Below are positions 1 through 8,631 of a stretch of 64,000 nt of DNA, one piece after another. Origin of the DNA: Clostridium sp. AM58-1XD (GTDB taxonomy: Bacteria; Bacillota; Clostridia; Lachnospirales; Lachnospiraceae); NCBI RefSeq assembly GCF_003464085.1, contig NZ_QSDR01000023.1, positions 13,382 to 77,381 of the forward strand. Direction: 5' to 3'. The notes below the pieces were generated by a model that worked only from the letters and a program-made list of their open reading frames with translations, did not search any database and was not told the DNA's origin. A program made the position numbers and the translations under genes. Numbering within the stretch: position 1 is the stretch's first letter; the number at the start of each line of letters is the position of its first letter.

Positions 1-1279
1 ATCCCTGCTGATAGAGACAGCCGGATGAGGTAAGTGTTTCGATCTGTTTTTCCGTTTCCACGCCTTCAGCGATAATATTGAGTTCCAGTTCTCTGGCAAT
101 CTCGATCAGCCCGTGGATGACGAATGAGGCTTTGGGATTCGTTTCCAGCTGCCAGATGAACATCCGCTCCAGTTTCAGGCTGTTGATGGGAAGTTCCAGA
201 ATGCCGGCCACGCTGGACATACCGGAACCGAAATTATTGAGGATCAGTTCGATTCCCATATCGGAAAGTTCCTGCAGAAGGACATTGATATTCAGATATG
301 CGGTAGTGAACGCATCCTCCTGCAGTTCGATTGCCAGCTTCCCCCTGGGAATCTCGTATGTATCCATGATTTCATGAATTTTGTCCAGAAAATCCTCTTG
401 AAGAAACAAGACGGAGGATACGGGAAGGGCGATTGAGTCGAATTCTTTTTCCTCGTCCATAAGACGTTTAATGCACGCGCCGACCCGTTCCAGAGCGTAA
501 TACTCTACGGCACGGATCTGACCGGAATCCTCAGCAATAGGAAGGAATTCAGCAGCGCCGACCATGCCGATTCCTTTGACAAATATTCGCATATAATATT
601 CCGCTCGTGTAAATTTCTGCTGTTCAATATTGTAAGTGGGCCGGTAACGGACATCGATTTCATGATTGGCAATGGCCGTCTGCAGGTAATGGGCAATTGT
701 CTGTCTCCTTAAAAAGCTGGCCTGCATGTTGCTGTCATAGACCGCATACTGGTTGGGGCCGAGTTCAGCAGCCTTGGAAAGGGCCATGTCCAGAAATTTC
801 ATCATCTCGTCTGCCGAGAACGTATATCCGGGGTAGGAGCACATGCCAATCTGTACGGAACAGAGACAGTCCGTTCCGTTTACCTTCCACACGTGATCAA
901 ACTGGTCCAGAATTTTGGCAGCGAGGCTGACGGCCTTTCCGGAAGTGGCATTTTCCAGGAAAATCAAAAATTCTACTCCAATATAACGGTATACGGTGCT
1001 TTTTGAGACGTCTCTCAGATAATTAATGATCTGTTCCAACAGAGTTTCACAGTAATCGTATCCGAAAATGCCGTTCAGCTGTTTGAAGTTTTCTATGTAT
1101 AATTTAAGTACAACGCCTTTCGACTGGGCGCTTTGAACGTCAAGCAGGTGCTGCAGATGGCTGTAGCAGCCGTCGCGGCCAAAAGATAGAGCCGTACGTG
1201 GCTGAGGCTCTGTATATGAATGAATGGTAGTGGATGGATCCGGAGCTGAATCTTTTTTTGTCTTTTGAAACCATGCCAT
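1..1279 (-). CDS. Degenerate GGDEF-EAL domain protein (C-terminus beyond window)
   Basis: About 426 residues are visible from the ATG at 1279, which has GGAGG 8 nt upstream (1288-1292); the reading frame runs open off the left edge. Residues about 45-185 have the shape of a GGDEF domain, but the signature reads IGVEF (residues 100-104) in place of GGDEF. Residues about 195 onward resemble an EAL phosphodiesterase domain, yet the EAL position reads AEYYMR (226-231) and the usual DDFGTGYSS reads NNFGSGMSS. Metal-binding and catalytic acids are therefore missing, although AEGVE is kept. Family knowledge: intact forms make or break cyclic di-GMP. Inference: this copy is a catalytically dead sensor or scaffold. 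No membrane segment is seen at the N-terminus. Confidence 0.85.
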   Translation of the reverse strand, partial: MAWFQKTKKDSAPDPSTTIHSYTEPQPRTALSFGRDGCYSHLQHLLDVQSAQSKGVVLKLYIENFKQLNGIFGYDYCETLLEQIINYLRDVSKSTVYRYIGVEFLIFLENATSGKAVSLAAKILDQFDHVWKVNGTDCLCSVQIGMCSYPGYTFSADEMMKFLDMALSKAAELGPNQYAVYDSNMQASFLRRQTIAHYLQTAIANHEIDVRYRPTYNIEQQKFTRAEYYMRIFVKGIGMVGAAEFLPIAEDSGQIRAVEYYALERVGACIKRLMDEEKEFDSIALPVSSVLFLQEDFLDKIHEIMDTYEIPRGKLAIELQEDAFTTAYLNINVLLQELSDMGIELILNNFGSGMSSVAGILELPINSLKLERMFIWQLETNPKASFVIHGLIEIARELELNIIAEGVETEKQIETLTSSGCLYQQG

Positions 1280-1318
1280 GGTAAAATCCTCCAATTTCGT
1301 TTGTTCTGCTGCTCTTTT

Positions 1319-1347
1319 ATTTTAGTATGAAAGGGAGAAAAAAGCAA
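1319..1347 (-). promoter_or_regulatory. Sigma-A-type promoter for the GGDEF-EAL gene
   Basis: On the minus strand TTGCTT (1347-1342) and TAAAAT (1324-1319) are separated by 17 nt and lie about 40 nt before the start codon at 1279. Confidence 0.5.
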
Positions 1348-1398
1348 TGCAATTTCCTTTTTGGGCTGGAAAATCAGGGAGGAAAAGGGAAAAAAGCC

Positions 1399-1427
1399 TT
1401 GTAAATATCAGGACTTGCCTGTATACT
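1399..1427 (+). promoter_or_regulatory. Sigma-A-type promoter for the PHP gene
   Basis: TTGTAA (1399-1404) and TATACT (1422-1427) are separated by 17 nt and lie about 60 nt before the PHP gene start. It is back to back with the leftward promoter at 1319-1347. Confidence 0.55.
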
Positions 1428-1488
1428 TTTATAAGGCTGGATCGCTGTGTCAGAACCAGTTTTATAAAAGAAAAGAGGATGAATAAAA

Positions 1489-2229
1489 ATGGAACCATTG
1501 CTTATGGATCTGCATACCCATACCATTGCCAGCGGCCATGCCTATGGCACGATAACGGAGATGGCAAAAGCGGCGGCAGATAAAAAGGTAAAGGTGCTGG
1601 GAATTACGGAACATGCGCCCGGGATACCTGGAACATGTGATAAGCTTTATTTTTCTAACATGAAGGTCGTACCGAGAGAATTGTTCGGAGTGAAGCTTCT
1701 GCTGGGATCAGAGATTAATATTATGGATTATGACGGGAGACTGAGCCTCCCGGACAGCTATATCAAATATCTCGATATCAGGATCGCAGGCCATCATAAG
1801 ATCTGCTGTGAATTTGGAAGTATGGAGGAAAATACGAGAGCAGTCGTTTCAGCGATGAAGAATCCGAAAATTGATATAATCAGTCATCCGGACGACGGAA
1901 GAGGGCCTCTGGACTATGAGAAGCTTGTGGAAGCTTCGGTAACATATCATACGCTTCTGGAAATAAACAACAATTCGTTGAGACTGCCGATTAGAAAAAA
2001 TGCGGAAGAGAATATGCGTACCATACTGAAGCTGTGCATGGAATGCGGACAGCCGGTAGTGGTCAACAGCGATGCCCATTATATGGACGATATTGCCAAT
2101 ATCGACCAGGTATCAAGGCTGATAGATGAAATGGGATTTCCCCGTGAACTGATTATGAACTATTTCCCGGAACGGTTCCTGGATTTTCTCAGAGAAAACA
2201 GGATGCGGGAAGGGATGGAAGCATGTTGA
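1489..2229 (+). CDS. PHP-domain metal-dependent hydrolase/phosphatase (YcdX type)
   Basis: A 246-residue protein that is a single PHP domain. Metal-binding motifs appear in order: DLHTHT near the N-terminus, EHAPG, GHHK, SHPDD and SDAH near the C-terminus, which together would hold the three-metal site of YcdX-like phosphatases. Family knowledge: these soluble enzymes remove phosphate from small molecules; the substrate cannot be told here. AGAGGA lies just upstream of the chosen ATG. An upstream ATG ten bases earlier is in another frame. The 3' end slightly overlaps a longer possible start of the next gene, so the two may be co-transcribed. Confidence 0.88.
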   Translation: MEPLLMDLHTHTIASGHAYGTITEMAKAAADKKVKVLGITEHAPGIPGTCDKLYFSNMKVVPRELFGVKLLLGSEINIMDYDGRLSLPDSYIKYLDIRIAGHHKICCEFGSMEENTRAVVSAMKNPKIDIISHPDDGRGPLDYEKLVEASVTYHTLLEINNNSLRLPIRKNAEENMRTILKLCMECGQPVVVNSDAHYMDDIANIDQVSRLIDEMGFPRELIMNYFPERFLDFLRENRMREGMEAC

Positions 2230-2264
2230 GTGATTATTTATGGAAGAAAGAGAAGGGAATTGAT

Positions 2265-3659
2265 ATGATGAAAACGCGCCTGAAAAGAGCGGCATATATT
2301 CTGTTAACGGCAGGTCTCTGCATGTTCGGCAGTATGACTGCATTTGCGGACAGCGAGGTGGACGCCAATCCGGCTGTCTATGTGAGCGGAACAACCATAA
2401 ACGGTGTGAATGTATCCGGCCTGACTCCGGAAGAGGCAAAAGCCCGTGTGGAGCAGTTCCTCAAAGAGAGTTATGAACTTACAGTTGTGGACAGCAGCGG
2501 AAGGGAAACGATTATCAGCCATCAGGATATCGGATTGAGCGCCGTTGTAAAGGGCGGTCTGGCTGAGGTCCTGGCAAAGGAAAATGAAGGGGGAAGACAG
2601 TCGGGCCCGTCTGCGGACAACAGCTATTCCATTGACCTGGAGATTACATACGATGAGAACGCATTGACAGAACGGCTGAAATCCTTAAAATGCATGACGA
2701 GCGGAGTGATTGAGACAAAGGATGCCCATATTTCGGCGTACGAAGAGGGAAAGGAATTCACCATCGTCCCGGAAGTAAAGGGAAACAGCGTCAACTGGGA
2801 GAGACTCAACACGGCTGTAAAAACAGCGATCGGCTCCGGGCAGAGGTGGTTGAGCCTCTATGATGCAGGATGCTATGATAAGGTAAATGTTTATTCGGAT
2901 AATGAAGAACTGAAAAAACTGTGTGATACGATGAACCAGTACAGGACCATGACCGTAAATTACGTATTCGGAGAGGAGTCTGAGAAACTGGATGGCGCTG
3001 TCATCGCTTCCTGGATACAGGGAAGCAGTGGAACCGATATCATGATTGACAGGGAAAAGGCGGCGGCCTATGTAAACGCTCTGGCTGAGAAGTACAATAC
3101 GGCGGGAAAAGAACGCACGTTTAAGACAACAGCGGGAAATGAAGTGAAGGTAACAGGACCTTACGGCTGGAGGATGGATACGGCGGCGGAGACGGAAGCG
3201 CTTCTGAACGTAATCAAGGCAGGTCAGAGCATAGACAGGGAACCGATTTATTCTCAGTCTGCCGCAGGATGGGGAACGAATGAGTACGGCAGCACATATG
3301 TGGAAATCGATCTGGGTAATCAGCATGTCTATCTGTATAAGGATGGGGCGTGCATCCTGGACGCCCCGTGCGTAACAGGCAATGTTTCCAAGGGGTGGAC
3401 AACACCTCCCGGCATCTTCGGCCTCTATTACAAACAGAGAGACAGGGTATTAAAGGGAGAAGATTATGCAACGCCTGTAAGCTACTGGATGCCGTTCAAC
3501 GGAGGCATAGGCCTTCACGATGCCAACTGGCGGGGTCAGTTCGGAGGCGGTATTTACAAGACATCCGGTTCCCATGGCTGTATTAATCTGCCGCCTCAGA
3601 AGGCTGCGCAGCTTTATGAGCATGTGTACAAAAACATGCCGGTTATCTGCTATAACTGA
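2265..3659 (+). CDS. L,D-transpeptidase with YkuD catalytic domain, exported
   Basis: 464 residues. An N-terminal signal peptide (basic MMKTRLKR, hydrophobic core, AFA cleavage near residue 28) sends it outside the membrane. The middle (about 60-300) matches the putative peptidoglycan-binding repeats (PG_binding_4) common in clostridial enzymes. The C-terminal 110 residues are a YkuD domain with IGLHDANW and the catalytic SHGCINL motif, Cys at about residue 439. It should form 3-3 cross-links or attach proteins in peptidoglycan. An ATG at 2223 is in frame, but I chose 2265 because AGAAGGGAA precedes it at good distance and it gives a proper signal peptide. A slightly shifted alternative ATG is at 2268. 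Confidence 0.9.
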   Translation: MMKTRLKRAAYILLTAGLCMFGSMTAFADSEVDANPAVYVSGTTINGVNVSGLTPEEAKARVEQFLKESYELTVVDSSGRETIISHQDIGLSAVVKGGLAEVLAKENEGGRQSGPSADNSYSIDLEITYDENALTERLKSLKCMTSGVIETKDAHISAYEEGKEFTIVPEVKGNSVNWERLNTAVKTAIGSGQRWLSLYDAGCYDKVNVYSDNEELKKLCDTMNQYRTMTVNYVFGEESEKLDGAVIASWIQGSSGTDIMIDREKAAAYVNALAEKYNTAGKERTFKTTAGNEVKVTGPYGWRMDTAAETEALLNVIKAGQSIDREPIYSQSAAGWGTNEYGSTYVEIDLGNQHVYLYKDGACILDAPCVTGNVSKGWTTPPGIFGLYYKQRDRVLKGEDYATPVSYWMPFNGGIGLHDANWRGQFGGGIYKTSGSHGCINLPPQKAAQLYEHVYKNMPVICYN

Positions 3660-3819
3660 TGATGAACCGATGAAACCGGACGCTTCCCCAAATCAGAATC
3701 CGGCAGTTGACAGATCGGCTTGAAACGGCTGGAATAGAGAAAGATGTACGTGGACAGAGGACGAAAAATACGATATACTGTCTGTAAGGGTACAGAAAAT
3801 GATAAAAGGTGAAGATGGG

Positions 3820-4614
3820 ATGGAAAAGGATAACAGGGGGTTTTCATTAATTGAGCTGATTATAGCAGTTGCAATTCTGGTAGTGCTAACGGGAATGCTG
3901 GTTCCAAGCCTGCTGGGTAAAATACAGGAAGCACGGCGGGCAAAGTGTGTGCATCAAAGGGATAATCTGGTGCTCATTTTCAATCTGGCTTCGGTCGACC
4001 ACGACTGGGAAGATTGCAAGGATATCACAGAGCTGAAGAATGATCTTGGAGGAAAAGATCCGGTGGACTATCTCATAGAGAACGGTTACTGTGATGAGAA
4101 GGAAGCGGTATGCCCTGTTTTCCACACGAAGTATGAACTGGATTATGCAGTTATAAAGGGTGTGAAAAGCGTCGAGTTTCTATGCGGGTGTAATTCCGCG
4201 GAAAAGGGCTATCTGGCGATGGCCGGGGATATCACGGAAAAGGGAGATTATATAAAGAAGAGTACGGACCGGAAAAAACTGATTGAGGAAATCTATAATC
4301 AGAGAGGTTCTCTGCTGGAGGTATCTTCCGGATTTAAAAATGGTACGATTGCGGAAGGAATGAATAATCTCTACTGGAGGCCATATTATTTAAAGGATGG
4401 CACGATTGTCATGTATGCAGCCAGCGGAAATACTGCGTCCCATGCAGGTTGGGGTGCTTATCTCGTCTATGTAAACGGAGAAATTTACGAGAGTACAAAG
4501 GTAGGCGCAAATGGAAAGCCGGCGACGAACAGTGTATCCAGTTTCTATACTTATACGGATGCGGATTCCCTGAAGGATAATTTGTCGGGATTAGGATTTG
4601 AAAAAGCAAAATAA
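3820..4614 (+). CDS. Type IV pilin-like / pseudopilin protein
   Basis: 264 residues. The N-terminus is a classic prepilin leader: six residues ending in Gly, then FSLIELIIAVAILVVL, so a prepilin peptidase should cut between Gly and Phe, and the following helix anchors the protein in the membrane. The C-terminal globular part has several Cys residues and no recognised domain. I preferred the ATG at 3820 over 3799 because it gives the usual short leader and has AAAGGTG upstream. No other pilus assembly genes are nearby, so this is an orphan minor pilin or pseudopilin that would rely on a system elsewhere. Confidence 0.82.
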   Translation: MEKDNRGFSLIELIIAVAILVVLTGMLVPSLLGKIQEARRAKCVHQRDNLVLIFNLASVDHDWEDCKDITELKNDLGGKDPVDYLIENGYCDEKEAVCPVFHTKYELDYAVIKGVKSVEFLCGCNSAEKGYLAMAGDITEKGDYIKKSTDRKKLIEEIYNQRGSLLEVSSGFKNGTIAEGMNNLYWRPYYLKDGTIVMYAASGNTASHAGWGAYLVYVNGEIYESTKVGANGKPATNSVSSFYTYTDADSLKDNLSGLGFEKAK

Positions 4615-4624
4615 CAGTAAGAAC

Positions 4625-4661
4625 AAAGGCAGGCCGTTATTCTTTGCAGTCTGCCTTTTAT
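4625..4661 (+). terminator. Rho-independent terminator after the pilin-like gene
   Basis: AAAGGCAG (4625-4632) pairs with CTGCCTTT (4651-4658) around an 18-nt loop, followed by a short T/A tail, 11 nt after the stop codon. Confidence 0.6.
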
Positions 4662-4839
4662 AATAGAATTAAGAAAAGCCCGGAATGGTTACCGGACTGA
4701 ATGAGGGAAAAAATAAGATTTATGTGAAAAGGCTTGTGCCTTGTTTATGTTCAATATCATATCGTACATTTGTGACCAAAATGTGGAAGAAAAATAAAGA
4801 AAATATAAATCTAATTAAAATTTATTTATGTAGAGAGCG

Positions 4840-4885
4840 CTGCAACAGTAAAATCAATATCGCCATATGACTTTACTGTTTTGCA
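4840..4885. terminator. Hairpin between pilin-like and DUF1540 genes
   Basis: CTGCAACAGTAAA (4840-4852) and TTTACTGTTTTGCAG (4871-4885) form a long stem with one bulge, 40 nt past the stop of the leftward DUF1540 gene. No clear T-run follows on either strand, so the terminator role is uncertain. The rest of 4662-4924 is AT-rich and shows no gene I can support. Confidence 0.4.
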
Positions 4886-4924
4886 GCAGTCTCTGAAAAG
4901 AACGTTATAACCAGATGATTCAGC

Positions 4925-5095
4925 TTATGCCTTGTTTACGAAGGATTCACAGTCTGTACATTCTTTCATTGTAGGGTTTGCTTCATGTGTGCCAACCTTA
5001 ATTTTATCAAGTGTGCAGTAGTTCTCAGTTTCAGCGTGATAAGCGCAGTTGTGAATGGTGCATTCAATACATGGATTTTTTCCACTTGTCATCAT
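4925..5095 (-). CDS. DUF1540 domain small Cys-rich protein
   Basis: A 56-residue protein that is essentially one DUF1540 domain: it starts MMTSGKNPCIECTIHNC, then AYHAETENYC, and ends with CTDCESF. Seven cysteines in CxxCxxxxC-type spacing suggest metal binding. Such short proteins are frequent in Clostridia and their role is unknown. The start is set by AGGAGGT at 5110-5104, nine bases before the first of two adjacent ATGs (5095). The gene stands alone, with a hairpin 3' of it. Confidence 0.85.
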   Translation of the reverse strand: MMTSGKNPCIECTIHNCAYHAETENYCTLDKIKVGTHEANPTMKECTDCESFVNKA

Positions 5096-5245
5096 AATAT
5101 CATACCTCCTAAATGTTTTATCGGTATTATTATGAGAGAGTAATAAATAAAATATGATAATTTAAAAAAATAGTTCAGGATAGAGCGGCAGGATATGGAA
5201 TAAATAAAAATAAGTGAAATAAGTGAAAAGACGGAGGCAGTCCAT

Positions 5246-5452
5246 ATGGAAGAAGGAAAAGAAGTTTTTTATACAGAAGACGGGAATGTATATTCAGGAA
5301 AGATCATCGATGTGAAAGACAGAGGAAATACATTTCTTTTCAGCATAGACAGCTATGGAGCGTGTGAAGGCCATTACCGGATATCATCCGCTCAGATCGG
5401 TAGGTCCGTATTTTATACCAGAGAAGAAGCAGAACGCTCCCTGAACAGATAG
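5246..5452 (+). CDS. Small hypothetical protein
   Basis: 68 residues, acidic and basic residues mixed, no signal peptide or membrane segment. The sequence looks like a small beta-barrel (EVFYTEDGNVYSGKIIDV, then FLFSIDSYG), but no family was recognised. GGAGGC lies about 9 nt upstream of the ATG, supporting a real gene. It is flanked by a strong hairpin at 5490-5551. Confidence 0.55.
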   Translation: MEEGKEVFYTEDGNVYSGKIIDVKDRGNTFLFSIDSYGACEGHYRISSAQIGRSVFYTREEAERSLNR

Positions 5453-5489
5453 GAAAAGCGGAAAAAAGTTGGAACATGTCATGAAAAAA

Positions 5490-5555
5490 GGCAGAAATAT
5501 CATATTTTTACTGTAACTTTGTAAATACGGTGCAGATATGAGATTTCTGCCCTTT
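5490..5555. terminator. Bidirectional hairpin terminator
   Basis: Arms 5490-5505 and 5536-5551 (GGCAGAAAT and ATTTCTGCC at the base, TCATAT and ATATGA further in) pair with one mismatch. They are flanked by A-rich sequence on the left and CTTTGTT on the right. It sits between the rightward small gene and the leftward SOD-like gene and can serve both. Confidence 0.6.
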
Positions 5556-5617
5556 GTTATAGAGCCGTTAAAGTGCTTATAAAGCAGGTTCCTGATATGA
5601 TGGACGGATGTATTGTA

Positions 5618-6118
5618 TTAATTATCTGATCTTCTTATGACGCCGCATGCAATTTTATTTCCGGAATCGCCGGAAGGCTGAGATGTAAAATTATCGGCGT
5701 GCTGGTGAATGACTACAGATCTTCCGATAATTTCATCGATCGTAAAACGTTTATCGTAGAACGCCATCCAGGCATATCCCTGGTTTCCCAACAGTGGAAG
5801 AAGATCGCCTGCATGATCCGGATGCGGCATATCGGCCGGATTATAATGATCTCCGGTGTTCTGGAACAGATTGGTGCAGTCTCCGAATTCGTGAATGTGC
5901 ATTCCATAGAAATCGGAGGAAAACTGAACAGACATATTTGGAAGATTAAATATTTCTGCTGATATTAAGACACCCTGGTAAGGGGTGGTATAGAATTTAA
6001 CGAGTCCGCTGATCTGAGGAAACGCTTCGCCGCCGCGTACCCAGGCCATAGCAGCCGGCGTATGGTTCATGAGAAGATATTGAAATGTATTTGCAGGGGT
6101 AAGTTGCTGATTCGCCAT
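5618..6118 (-). CDS. Cu/Zn superoxide dismutase family protein, no signal peptide
   Basis: 166 residues. Ligands of the Cu/Zn fold are present in order: H74 and H76 in MHIHEFGDC, H91 in TGDHYNP, H99, H102 and D105 in PHPDHAGDL, and H138 in VVIHQHADNF. The closing SGDSGNKIACGVI is also typical, and both disulfide Cys positions exist. Family knowledge: the enzyme converts superoxide to peroxide and oxygen. Bacterial SodC is normally exported, but here MANQQLTPANTFQYLL shows no signal peptide, so a cytoplasmic location is likely. AGGAGGT is upstream of the ATG. It is divergent from the AraC-type regulator at 6258, which may control it (inference). Confidence 0.85.
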   Translation of the reverse strand: MANQQLTPANTFQYLLMNHTPAAMAWVRGGEAFPQISGLVKFYTTPYQGVLISAEIFNLPNMSVQFSSDFYGMHIHEFGDCTNLFQNTGDHYNPADMPHPDHAGDLLPLLGNQGYAWMAFYDKRFTIDEIIGRSVVIHQHADNFTSQPSGDSGNKIACGVIRRSDN

Positions 6119-6257
6119 AGAGATACCTCCTTTACTGTATGATTATTATATGCACGGCCGTCGGAAAAGAACGTTAAAAAGAAGAAAAGAGGCAAAAATC
6201 ATCGAGAATATTTACGAAAAAAAAGGTAAGATCATACATGTCAGGAGGTGAGCAGAT

Positions 6258-7130
6258 ATGAAAGAACAGGCTGAAGCGGTTCAAAGGATGCAGGATTATA
6301 TCGAAGAACATTTATGTGAACAGATCACTCTCGCAGATTTAGCAGGCGTATCGTTATTTTCTCCATGGCATTCTTACCGGCTGTTCCGCCAATGGACGAA
6401 TATGACTCCGGCAGATTATATACGGCGTTTTCGGCTTTCGGCATCGGCGCTTAAGCTACGGGATGAAAGTTGCCGTATAGCGGATGTAGCTTTCGAACTT
6501 GGATTTGGCAGTGTAGACGGATTTCAGAGGGCCTTTTTTCATGAATTTGGATGTAATCCGCGTGAATATGCCTCAAATCCCGTTCCGCTCTATCTGTTCA
6601 CTCCTTACGGCGTCAAATACAGAGAGATTAGAAAGGGGTCAAGAAAAATGGAACGTGCAAAAACAGTGTTTGTCCAGGTGATTGAAAAGCCTGCAAGAAG
6701 AGCAATTATTAAAAGGGGAAAGAAGGCAGAGGATTATTTTCCTTACTGCGAGGAGGTTGGATGTGAGGTATGGGGTCTGCTAACCAGTATGAAATCCCTT
6801 TGTGGAGAACCGGTCTGCATGTGGCTTCCAAAGGCATATCAGAAACCGGGAACTTCCAAATATGTTCAGGGAGTGGAAGTAAGCACAGATTACGATGGAG
6901 TGATTCCTGAAGGATTCGACGTCATCGATCTTTCCGAAGCAAAATATCTGATGTTTCAAGGGGAGCCGTTTGATGAAGAAAATTACTGTGAGGCAATCGA
7001 AGCAGTTCAAAATGCAATCGCAGGTTATGATCCGGCGCCGGCCGGTTATCAGTGGGATGACAGCAATCCGCGCATACAATTAGAACCAATAGGAACGAGA
7101 GGCTACATCGAACTCCTGCCGGTAAAATAA
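6258..7130 (+). CDS. AraC-family regulator with GyrI-like effector domain
   Basis: 290 residues. Residues 1-105 hold two helix-turn-helix units of the AraC/Rob type (ITLADLAGVSLFSPWHSYRLFRQW and IADVAFELGFGSVDGFQRAFFHEFG). Residues about 125-288 form a GyrI-like/SRPBCC small-molecule binding domain, recognisable by CMWLPKAY and the acidic C-terminal part. This order, HTH first and effector domain second, is that of Rob and TipA-like drug or stress sensors. AGGAGGTGAGCAGAT precedes the ATG. The divergent SOD-like gene is a plausible target, which is inference only. Confidence 0.85.
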   Translation: MKEQAEAVQRMQDYIEEHLCEQITLADLAGVSLFSPWHSYRLFRQWTNMTPADYIRRFRLSASALKLRDESCRIADVAFELGFGSVDGFQRAFFHEFGCNPREYASNPVPLYLFTPYGVKYREIRKGSRKMERAKTVFVQVIEKPARRAIIKRGKKAEDYFPYCEEVGCEVWGLLTSMKSLCGEPVCMWLPKAYQKPGTSKYVQGVEVSTDYDGVIPEGFDVIDLSEAKYLMFQGEPFDEENYCEAIEAVQNAIAGYDPAPAGYQWDDSNPRIQLEPIGTRGYIELLPVK

Positions 7131-7253
7131 ACAATCGTATATACATTATGGTGCTTTGCACCTCCCTGAAATAAATTTAGAATTCAAGTGGCATCGCCGC
7201 AAACATTAGGGAAAAGGTCAAGCAATTTATAAAAAAGATAAATATCTGAAATG

Positions 7254-7303
7254 AAAAAATAGAGTATGATAATCAATAAATGCTTATCATACTCTATTTT
7301 TTT
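7254..7303. terminator. Strong bidirectional terminator
   Basis: A perfect stem of about 16 bp (TAGAGTATGATAA at 7260-7272 with TTATCATACTCTA at 7284-7296) is flanked by A6 and T7 runs. It lies between the convergent AraC-type gene and the XRE gene. Confidence 0.85.
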
Positions 7304-7390
7304 GACTTAATGACATTGGGCGGTGGCCAAATCACTACATCATTAAGAGTGCTATTTATAATGACGATTTAAAGAAATAATAAGATTCAA

Positions 7391-7666
7391 TCACGCATTT
7401 ACAGACGGATTTTCCGAACTGGGCGCATCTTTGAGCAGTTCCATGCAGTCCACTTCGAGAGCCTCGGCAATTGCACGGAACTGGCTGGCCTTGATGTGCT
7501 GTGTATTAGCTTCAATTTTGTCCAGAACAAAGATATTGATGTCGACGCCGGCCAGCTGAACTTTAATGACAAGATCGGATGTCTTCAGCTTGCGCTGTCT
7601 GCGTATTCTTTTTATATTTGTACCGATTTTGATTTTTGTATCATTTTTTATACGGGTCTCATCCAT
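7391..7666 (-). CDS. XRE-family helix-turn-helix regulator
   Basis: 91 residues. The central part (about residues 15-75) is a Cro/CI-like helix-turn-helix: IGTNIKRIRRQRKLKTSDLV, then a recognition-helix region, then IKASQFRAIAEALEVDCMELL. The frame continues upstream to a TTG at 7696, but the ATG at 7666 has AGAGG at proper distance and is chosen. A single-gene unit; the upstream 280 bp (7667-7945) separate it from the divergent sigma factor. Its target is not evident. Confidence 0.8.
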   Translation of the reverse strand: MDETRIKNDTKIKIGTNIKRIRRQRKLKTSDLVIKVQLAGVDINIFVLDKIEANTQHIKASQFRAIAEALEVDCMELLKDAPSSENPSVNA

Positions 7667-7945
7667 AACATAACCTCTTTTTGCTGAATTAAGCAAATAT
7701 TTACTTTATATTATGTGAAGATTGTGATAAAATGTTGCTTAAATCAGCAAAGGTACAAATCCTGCTGCAAAAAGGCGTAATCCGTAGCTGCTGCAAAAGA
7801 AAATCAGAAATCATTTAAGGTTTTTCTTGAATGATACTTAACAAAAACATGTAATTATGGTAGAATGTCTCTGAGTTTAAGAAAAAAGCAGCGTGATAAT
7901 GATCCAATCATGAGAGTGCTGTAATCATACATATAAGGAGATAGA

Positions 7946-8467
7946 ATGGAACAAAAAGCAAATGAGATATTCCGATCCATGTATGAGGATTATAAAATAC
8001 AGCTCCGTACGATTGCCAGACATTACGGAATACCATATGATGAAATTGACGATGAGATTCAGGAGACGTTCACTTCATATTACGAGAATTATTCTGTAGA
8101 TAATGAAAAGAGCGGCTGTATTCTTGTAACGATTCTCAGAAACAGATGTATCGACTATCGCAGAAAGATACATTATGAGACGGTCAGTGCCGATTCGGAT
8201 GCAGGGCGTTTTGCCATCGATGAAATAACTTCCGGTTTTGGAAGGGATACAGCTGATAAAGTGGCAGAGTTGGAACTGTATGAAAAAGTCCGAACGTGCA
8301 TTTCAGAGATGCGCAGTGAATGGCAGGAAGTAATTCTTTATTGTTGTATTCTCCAGTATACAAGCGAAGAAACGGGTGATATTCTGGGTATTTCTTCTAT
8401 CGCATGCCGTTCCCGTTTGTTAAGAGCGAGAGAACATCTGAGGAAAAAGATGAAAAATTATTTTTAA
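7946..8467 (+). CDS. ECF-like sigma-70 family RNA polymerase sigma factor
   Basis: 173 residues. Region 2 spans about 15-80, with DEIDDEIQETFTSYYENY and RNRCIDYRRK matching the core-binding and -10 recognition helices. Region 4 is at about 115-170, ending in a helix-turn-helix (TSEETGDILGISSIACRSRL). It should direct RNA polymerase to a small regulon. AAGGAG sits before the ATG. It is followed 165 nt later by a single-pass membrane protein that is the likely anti-sigma or signal partner. The N-terminal half resembles the sigma-like half of the fusion protein at 49144-50115. Confidence 0.85.
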   Translation: MEQKANEIFRSMYEDYKIQLRTIARHYGIPYDEIDDEIQETFTSYYENYSVDNEKSGCILVTILRNRCIDYRRKIHYETVSADSDAGRFAIDEITSGFGRDTADKVAELELYEKVRTCISEMRSEWQEVILYCCILQYTSEETGDILGISSIACRSRLLRAREHLRKKMKNYF

Positions 8468-8631
8468 AGAGTTTGAAGAGATGGAAGCAGTATTTATAAT
8501 GGTCAATGCTTGGAAGCAATAAGCATACAGGAATAGGAACTCGATATTGTTTTACGGCAGAAACAGCGGTAAAATTGACTTCAAAGAGCGAAGACTCGGC
8601 GGTCAAATTTAAAGAAAATGGAGAGATGTTT

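Noticed and set aside
4685..4870. 61-codon rightward frame after the pilin-like gene
   Set aside because: No ribosome site, odd composition, overlaps the hairpin of the DUF1540 gene.
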